DNA from: Caldilineaceae bacterium
GTDB lineage: Bacteria; Chloroflexota; Anaerolineae; Caldilineales; Caldilineaceae
Length of the DNA stretch: 64,000 nt
NCBI GenBank assembly: GCA_018003515.1
Contig: JAGNDO010000002.1
Span: forward strand, 121,360 to 185,359
Reading direction: 5' to 3'
In this document: positions 61,256-64,000 of the stretch, in pieces
Numbering within the stretch: position 1 is the first letter of the stretch
Layout of the letters: every line of letters begins with the position of its first letter
The notes under the pieces: model-generated
Databases searched by the model: none
Told to the model about the DNA's origin: nothing
What the model saw: the letters and a program-made list of their open reading frames with translations, nothing else
Made by a program: the position numbers and the translations under genes

Positions 61256-61361
61256 GCCACGGATTGGACGGATCGAACGGATCAAAACGGATCTTTTTCT
61301 GAAAAAGAAAAATCCGTTTTTTAATCCGTCCAATCCGTCCAATCCGTGGCCTATTTTTTAT
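61251..61361. terminator. Bidirectional terminator with 23-bp stem
   Basis: 61251-61273 pairs perfectly with 61333-61355 and T7 follows; between them are further GGATCGAACGGATC repeats and a second hairpin (CTTTTTC/GAAAAAG). It separates the TPR gene from the convergent molybdopterin gene. Confidence 0.85.
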
Positions 61362-61368
61362 CCTTCCT

Positions 61369-62001
61369 CTACCATCCAAAGCGCTCTTCGTCCCAGGGGT
61401 CGCCTTGCATGTGATAGCCGTGGCGTTCCCAGAAGCCGGGGCGGTCGGCGATCATGAACTCCAATCCCCGCAGCCATTTGGCGCTCTTCCAAAAGTATTT
61501 CTTGGGCACCAGCAAGCGCAGAGGGAAGCCGTGTTCGGGCGAAAGGGGCTGGCCGTCATAATAGAAGGCCAACATGGTGTCGTCATCGTCCAGCACATCC
61601 AGGCTGATGTTGGTGGTGTAATTGCCATCGCCGTGGGCCATGACGTGGGTAGCGGCGGGATCGACATCGATCAGCTTCATGAAGGTGCGCCAGGGGACGC
61701 CGGTCCAGTTGGTGTCCAGCTTGCTCCAGCGGGTGACGCAGTGGATGTCCACGGTCTGGGTGTTGGTGGGCATGGCCCGCAGTTCTTCCCACGAAAAACG
61801 CTTCTCTTCGCCCACCAGGCCGAAAACGCGTAGATCCCAATTCGTCAAAACCGAATAACGCACGGTCTCCCCATAGGTCAGCACGGGGAAGCGCTCCGTG
61901 AGAAACTGGCCCGGCGGCACCCGGCTGTCCTGGTCCGCGCCCGGCACATTCTTCACCCGCTTCAACCGCTCAACCTTTTGGAATGGATTTTCAAACTTCA
62001 T
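61369..62001 (-). CDS. Sulfite oxidase-like molybdopterin oxidoreductase
   Basis: 210 aa. SUOX fold with the molybdenum-ligand C88 in [20 protein letters not shown], then [19 protein letters not shown] and the C-terminal [20 protein letters not shown], the hallmark of the short sulfite oxidase-like (YedY-related) family. No Tat signal is visible, so it may be cytoplasmic. The substrate is unknown. GAGGTG precedes the start. It is separated from the FabF-like gene by a repeat hairpin. Confidence 0.9.
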   Translation of the reverse strand: MKFENPFQKVERLKRVKNVPGADQDSRVPPGQFLTERFPVLTYGETVRYSVLTNWDLRVFGLVGEEKRFSWEELRAMPTNTQTVDIHCVTRWSKLDTNWTGVPWRTFMKLIDVDPAATHVMAHGDGNYTTNISLDVLDDDDTMLAFYYDGQPLSPEHGFPLRLLVPKKYFWKSAKWLRGLEFMIADRPGFWERHGYHMQGDPWDEERFGW

Positions 62002-62040
62002 GGTTCACCTCGCTGGAAACGCATGGCGTGACACAAGGAT

Positions 62041-62114
62041 GATCCACGAATCTTCACGAATCCACACGAATCTTTTTGTTTCGATTCGTGAAGATTTGTG
62101 AAGATTCGTGGATC
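62041..62114. repeat. Inverted repeat of the GATTCGTG family
   Basis: 17-bp arms (62041-62057 with 62098-62114) enclosing further ACGAATC/GATTCGT copies. The same units recur at 40413-40450 (GATTCGTGAAAATTCGTGG) at the start of the GT39 gene. Confidence 0.85.
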
Positions 62115-62120
62115 GAAAGA

Positions 62121-63401
62121 CTACTCGATAAATCGCTTCAAAACCAAAGACGCGTTCTGCCCACCCAGGCCGAAACCGTTGCACATGCCGGCATCCACCC
62201 GGTGCGCCCGGCTGACGTTGGGCACATAGTCCAGATCGCAGTCCGGGTCCGGCTCGGTGTAGTTGATGGTGGGCAGGATGCGGCCCTCTTGCATGGCCTT
62301 GACGATCACCGCCGCGCTCTGCGCCCCAGCCGCGCCCATGGAGTGGCCGATGGCGCTCTTGATGCTGGTGATGGGGATGGCATAGGCCGCCTGGCCATAG
62401 ACCCGCTTGATGGCCGCGGTCTCCATCTTGTCGTTGAGGAGGGTGGCCGTGCCGTGGGCCACGATCCAGCTCATCTCTGTGGGGGTCAGCCCGCTTTCGG
62501 CCAGGGCCAGATCCATGCAGGCCGCGGCACCGATGCCCGCCGGGTCCGGCGCGGTCATGTCGTAGGCATCTTCGGTCAGCCCATAGCCGCCAAATTCGGC
62601 CAGGATGGTGGCCCCGCGGGCCTGGGCGTGTTCCAAAGTCTCCAAGACGAAGACCGCCGCGCCCTCGCCCACCACCATGCCGTCCCGGTCACCGCTGAAG
62701 GGGCGACAGGCGTGTTCGGGATCATCGTTCCGGGTGCTGCCCGCGCCCAGGCGGCTGAAGGTGGTGATGATCAGGGGCGAGAGATAGCCCTCGATGCCCC
62801 CGGCGATCATCACATCCACATCTCCCCGCTGTACCCGCCGAGCCGCCTCGCCCAGGGCGGTGATGCCCGTGGCGCACGCCGTCACCTGGCTGTTGGCCGG
62901 GCCGGTCACCCCCAGTTGGATGGCGATGAAGGTGGGCGTGGCGCTGATCAACGCGGCCGGGGCCAGGGCTGGGTTGAAACGGCGGGGGCCACCCTCGGCC
63001 ATGCGCAGGGTCTGTTCCTCCACAATGTCCCAGCCGCCAAAGGCCAACCCCATCTCCACACCCATGCGGGCCTTGTTTTCCTTCTCCAGATCCAGCCCGG
63101 ACATGGCCAGGGCTTCCCGTGTGGCTTTCCAGGCAAATTGGGTGGCCCGGCCCGTGCGTCGCGCTTCCCGGCGGTCCATGTAGGCCTGGGGTTCCCAGTC
63201 GTTGACCCGTGCGCAGATCTGGGTGGGAAAGTCCGAGGCGTCCCAGTGGGTGATGGGGCCGGTGCCCGATTTGCCTGCGGCCAGCCCGGCCCACGAACTT
63301 TCCAGATCATGGCCAAGGGGGGAGATCATGCCCACGCCGGTGATGACGACGCGGATTGGGGGTTGGGGATTGGGGATTGGGGGTTGGGTAGGGTTGTTCA
63401 T
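62121..63401 (-). CDS. fabF: 3-oxoacyl-ACP synthase, KAS II type (FabF-like)
   Basis: 426 aa. Thiolase fold with the Cys-His-His triad: C176 in SQVTACATG, H316 in VAHGTATLLND and H353 in KSAIGHSMGAAGA. It extends acyl-ACP by two carbons in fatty-acid synthesis. The first 16 residues (PTQPPIPNPQPPI) are read through CCCCAAT heptamers (63350-63390), and neither the ATG at 63401 nor the one at 63428 has a strong ribosome binding site. It stands alone between repeats, away from a fab operon, so a specialised acyl chain is possible. Confidence 0.9.
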   Translation of the reverse strand: MNNPTQPPIPNPQPPIRVVITGVGMISPLGHDLESSWAGLAAGKSGTGPITHWDASDFPTQICARVNDWEPQAYMDRREARRTGRATQFAWKATREALAMSGLDLEKENKARMGVEMGLAFGGWDIVEEQTLRMAEGGPRRFNPALAPAALISATPTFIAIQLGVTGPANSQVTACATGITALGEAARRVQRGDVDVMIAGGIEGYLSPLIITTFSRLGAGSTRNDDPEHACRPFSGDRDGMVVGEGAAVFVLETLEHAQARGATILAEFGGYGLTEDAYDMTAPDPAGIGAAACMDLALAESGLTPTEMSWIVAHGTATLLNDKMETAAIKRVYGQAAYAIPITSIKSAIGHSMGAAGAQSAAVIVKAMQEGRILPTINYTEPDPDCDLDYVPNVSRAHRVDAGMCNGFGLGGQNASLVLKRFIE

Positions 63402-63444
63402 GGGTGAGTCCGTTTCTTTTGGTGTCATTGCCCTATGCTTGTCG

Positions 63445-63478
63445 AAAAAAGGCGGGCCGTTATCAACAGCCCGCCTTT
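63445..63478 (-). terminator. Terminator after the carbamoyltransferase gene
   Basis: Stem AAAGGCGGGC with its complement, 11-base loop; on the minus strand it is followed by six T. It ends the carbamoyltransferase transcript before FabF. Confidence 0.9.
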
Positions 63479-63572
63479 CTGTCTATATTCTAGCCATCGT
63501 TTCACATACCAAACAATGTACAAGCTCCCACCCAATTCTCCAAATCCCCAATCCCCAATCCCATAAACCAGA

Positions 63573-64000
63573 TTAGTTCATGGTCAAAGCCATGACCGCC
63601 TTTTGCACATGCATGCGATTCTCGGCCTCGTCGTAGACCACGGAGTTGGGGCCGTCGATCACCCCGTCGGTGACTTCGATGTTGCGGTCCGCGGGCAGGC
63701 AGTGCATGTAGATCGCGTTGGGCTGGGCCAGGGCCATGCGTTGCTCGTCGGTGATCCAGTTGGTGTACTTCTTGCCGATGGCCGCGCTCTCGGCATTGTC
63801 CGAGGTGGTGAGCAGGGCGCCCCAGCTCTTGGGGTAGACGATGTCCGCGCCCTTGAAACCGGCGTCGAAGTCGTCCAGAATCTCGAAGCTGCCGCCGTGC
63901 TTGCGGGTGTTGTCCTTGGCCTGCTGCACGATGTCGGGCATCAACTTGTACTCTTCGGGATGGGTCAGGCGCACGTTCATGCCAAAGCGGGTCATCTGCA
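63573..64000 (-). CDS. Ornithine carbamoyltransferase family protein, C-terminal part (partial)
   Basis: The frame is open to the window edge; the last about 142 residues are present. Markers: ADIVYPKSWGALL, the ornithine-domain motif YMHCLPADRNIEVTDGVIDG, and YDEAENRMHVQKAVMALTM. These define the carbamoyltransferase family. ArgF has HCLPAHR; here ADR and VYPKSWG lean to the YgeW/AOTC-like branch, so the substrate is open. It is probably the last gene of its unit, as a terminator follows. Confidence 0.85.
   Translation of the reverse strand, partial: QMTRFGMNVRLTHPEEYKLMPDIVQQAKDNTRKHGGSFEILDDFDAGFKGADIVYPKSWGALLTTSDNAESAAIGKKYTNWITDEQRMALAQPNAIYMHCLPADRNIEVTDGVIDGPNSVVYDEAENRMHVQKAVMALTMN

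Overview
The window is a GC-rich bacterial chromosome segment, most likely from a Chloroflexota (Anaerolineae, Caldilineae or Ardenticatenia-like) bacterium. This is inferred from the protein types: lipoproteins with long Thr-Pro stalks and PA14 modules, an NB-ARC/TPR pair, a secreted protein ending in FLPLVIR, a PdtaS/PdtaR pair, and many interspersed palindromic and heptamer repeats. No rRNA or tRNA is present, so the placement is not proven. Gene density is high and operons switch strand often.

Layout. 1-5.2 kb: end of a cation/proton antiporter, DUF3105 and DUF1624 membrane proteins, a TrmH-type RNA methylase, a DsbB-cytochrome c fusion, and a small secreted protein. 5.4-12.6 kb: one very large secreted amylopullulanase with two GH13 catalytic domains. 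12.6-16 kb: tandem 86-bp repeat, degenerate GGDEF membrane protein, GH99-like lipoprotein, lipase-like hydrolase. 16.1-20.1 kb: cytochrome c maturation operon (CcmH, CcmG, CcmF, CcmI-like). 20.5-33.1 kb: seven redox genes on the minus strand: a duplicated decaheme protein, a membrane cytochrome b, a 15-heme protein, a NapC-type 9-heme protein, a 13-heme protein, an octaheme lipoprotein on a collagen-like stalk, and a diheme membrane protein. Together they carry 57 heme-c sites. 33.3-35.6 kb: SDR dehydrogenase and glutamine synthetase-like ligase. 35.8-41.2 kb: YfhO-like protein, GT39 and GT2 glycosyltransferases. 41.3-43.9 kb: PdtaR/PdtaS two-component pair. 44.3-46 kb: FmdB zinc ribbon, small membrane protein, a TumA/TumE-like toxin-antitoxin candidate. 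46-49.8 kb: HolA, DUF6391, transketolase. 50-58.4 kb: metallophosphoesterase, methyltransferase, YHYH protein, membrane-anchored Mrr-like nuclease, PA14 lipoprotein, S26-type peptidase. 58.6-64 kb: split NB-ARC/TPR pair, molybdopterin oxidoreductase, FabF-like synthase, end of a carbamoyltransferase.

How the parts fit. The central 17 kb reads as one functional block: the Ccm genes attach heme to exported apocytochromes, and the adjoining cluster encodes a quinol-facing entry (cytochrome b plus NapC type), large membrane-anchored heme wires, and a cytochrome held out from the membrane by a collagen-like stalk. I infer electron exchange with an extracellular or cell-surface partner; the terminal substrate cannot be read from sequence.

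The second theme is repeats. At least four interspersed palindrome families (called R1-R4 here) and several heptamer tandem repeats (CCCCAAT, GGCAAAA and others) occur between genes and, unusually, inside reading frames. They supply the C-terminus of the GT39 protein, the N-terminus of the PA14 lipoprotein, loops in two polytopic membrane proteins and the N-terminus of FabF.
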